13,580 bases of DNA from JAYFRC01 sp034926415 (GTDB lineage Bacteria; Bacillota; Clostridia; Oscillospirales; Oscillospiraceae). Below the pieces are notes generated by a model, which was given only the letters and a program-made list of their open reading frames with translations, searched no databases and was not told the DNA's origin. Below are positions 12,462 through 13,580 of this stretch, one piece after another. The position numbers were made by a program, and so were the translations under genes. Every line of letters starts with the position of its first letter. Position 1 is the stretch's first letter. Location: assembly GCA_034926415.1 (NCBI GenBank), contig JAYFRC010000070.1, positions 1 to 13,580 of the forward strand. Reading direction: 5' to 3'.

Positions 12462-13580
12462 TTACTTGTTGGGTATAAGCTTTTCTTTCCCGCCCATATA
12501 AGGTCTTAGAACCTCGGGGATAAGCACGCTGCCGTCGGCCTGGTAATTGTTCTCAAGGAACGCGATGAGCATGCGCGGCGGCGCGATGCAGGTATTGTTC
12601 AGCGTATGAGCGAGATAATTGCCGTTATCGCCCTTGATGCGTATCTTCAGACGGCGAGCCTGAGCGTCGCCGAGGTTTGAACAGGAGCAAACTTCGAAGT
12701 ATTTTTTCTGCCGCGGAGACCACGCCTCGATGTCGCAGGACTTGCACTTGAGGTCAGCCAGGTCGCCCGAACAGCACTCAAGCTCGCGCACTGGGATATC
12801 AAGCGAGCGGAACAGCTCCACGCTGAATTTCCACATCCTGTCATACCACTCCATGCTGTCTTCGGGACGGCAGACGACTATCATCTCCTGCTTTTCAAAC
12901 TGGTGTATGCGGTACACTCCGCGCTCCTCGATCCCGTGCGCGCCCTTCTCCTTGCGGAAGCACGGAGAATACGATGTCAGCGTCATCGGGAGCTTTTCCT
13001 CGGGAATAGTCTGGTCTATGAACCGGCCTATCATCGAGTGCTCCGAAGTTCCGATAAGATAAAGATCCTCGCCCTCTATCTTGTACATCATCGCGTCCAT
13101 CTCGGGGAAGGACATGACGCCCTCGACCACATTGCCGTGTATCATGAACGGGGGAATGACGTAGGTGAAGCCCTTGTCTATCATAAAATCACGGGCGTAG
13201 GCAAGAACCGCCTCGTGCAGCCGCGCGATGTCGCCCATAAGATAATAAAATCCGTTGCCGGCGACGCGGCGCGCGCTGTCGAGATCCAGTCCGTCGAAGC
13301 TCTCCATTATCTGCGCGTGATAGGGTATCTCATAATCGGGCACCTTCGGCTCGCCGAAGCGCTGGACCTCCACGTTATGGCTGTCGTCCGGGCCAATGGG
13401 AACGCTCGGATCCATCATTTGCGGGATAACCAACATTATCTTGCGAATCTTCTCTTCGAGCTCCTTTTCCTTTTCCTCAAGCTCGGCAAGACGCGCGGCC
13501 TGTGCTGAGACCTTCGCCTTGACCTCCTCGGCCTCGGCCGCCTTGGACGGGTCGTTCTTCGCCTGGCCCATCAGCATTCC
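12462..13580 (-). CDS. serS: Seryl-tRNA synthetase, 5' end beyond the right edge
   Basis: A class II synthetase charging tRNA-Ser and tRNA-Sec. About 372 codons are visible; the frame is still open at the edge and roughly 50 N-terminal residues, including the first strand of the tRNA-binding coiled coil, are missing. The internal ATG at 13577 is not the true start. The second coiled-coil strand (KAAEAEEVKAKVSAQAARL...) is followed by IGTSEHSMIGRF, motif 2 YSPCFRKEKGAHGIEERGVY with IHQFEKQEM, and motif 3 LNNTCIAPPRMLIAFLENNY. The GIEERGVYRIHQFEKQEM form of motif 2 is a type I associate with Clostridia and differs from the common GRDTRGLIRxHQF. Six cysteines cluster in ECCSGDLADLKCKSCD and EVCSCSNLG. 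A terminator lies downstream. Confidence 0.96.
   Translation of the reverse strand, partial: GMLMGQAKNDPSKAAEAEEVKAKVSAQAARLAELEEKEKELEEKIRKIMLVIPQMMDPSVPIGPDDSHNVEVQRFGEPKVPDYEIPYHAQIMESFDGLDLDSARRVAGNGFYYLMGDIARLHEAVLAYARDFMIDKGFTYVIPPFMIHGNVVEGVMSFPEMDAMMYKIEGEDLYLIGTSEHSMIGRFIDQTIPEEKLPMTLTSYSPCFRKEKGAHGIEERGVYRIHQFEKQEMIVVCRPEDSMEWYDRMWKFSVELFRSLDIPVRELECCSGDLADLKCKSCDIEAWSPRQKKYFEVCSCSNLGDAQARRLKIRIKGDNGNYLAHTLNNTCIAPPRMLIAFLENNYQADGSVLIPEVLRPYMGGKEKLIPNK

Overview
The window looks like a housekeeping stretch of a fairly GC-rich chromosome from the Clostridia, most likely an Oscillospiraceae/Ruminococcaceae-like lineage. The evidence is: a T-box riboswitch in front of a hisS-aspS pair; HisRS, AspRS and SerRS sequence types that I associate with clostridial genomes; AGGAGG-type ribosome binding sites; two lipoproteins with clear lipoboxes; and a MinD-type ATPase next to a methylglyoxal-synthase homologue, an association I recall from clostridial min loci. 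The taxonomic placement is inference from family resemblance only. I see no mobile element, CRISPR array, tRNA or rRNA.

Layout from left to right. Nearly everything is on the minus strand, so each cluster reads from right to left. (1) 1-3513: a three-gene minus-strand cluster. A family 3 glycosidase lipoprotein is followed by a GIY-YIG protein whose start overlaps the glycosidase stop (TAATG), then by glutamine-dependent NAD synthetase (nadE). A possible further ORF runs off the left edge. (2) 3514-3620: a divergent intergenic region with a plus-strand promoter and an 11-bp direct repeat. It drives the only convincing plus-strand gene, an unrecognised lipoprotein at 3621-4457, which ends at a strong terminator shared with the converging aspS. 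(3) 4527-8207: aspS and hisS, preceded by a T-box leader with its own promoter. (4) 8221-9789: a neurotransmitter:sodium symporter family transporter. (5) 9922-12247: a tight cluster read as mscL, rsmG, minD-like ATPase, mgsA-like gene. (6) 12462-13580: serS, cut by the right edge.

How the parts fit. The T-box should couple hisS-aspS expression to a tRNA charging state. The visible bases (two GAC triplets and no His codon on the 3' side of Stem I; UGGC in the antiterminator bulge) point to tRNA-Asp rather than tRNA-His. The mscL-rsmG-minD-mgsA cluster joins a mechanosensitive channel, a 16S rRNA methyltransferase, a MinD-family ATPase with no MinC or MinE in view, and an MgsA-fold protein.

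The most unusual item is that MgsA-fold protein. It keeps the family scaffold but lacks the catalytic aspartate (GGVQQ instead of GGDQQ) and several phosphate/active-site residues, so it is unlikely to make methylglyoxal. It may be a repurposed ligand-binding partner of the adjacent MinD-like ATPase, which itself lacks an obvious C-terminal membrane-targeting helix. This is the best candidate in the window for undescribed biology. The rest is mostly ordinary core metabolism and translation.
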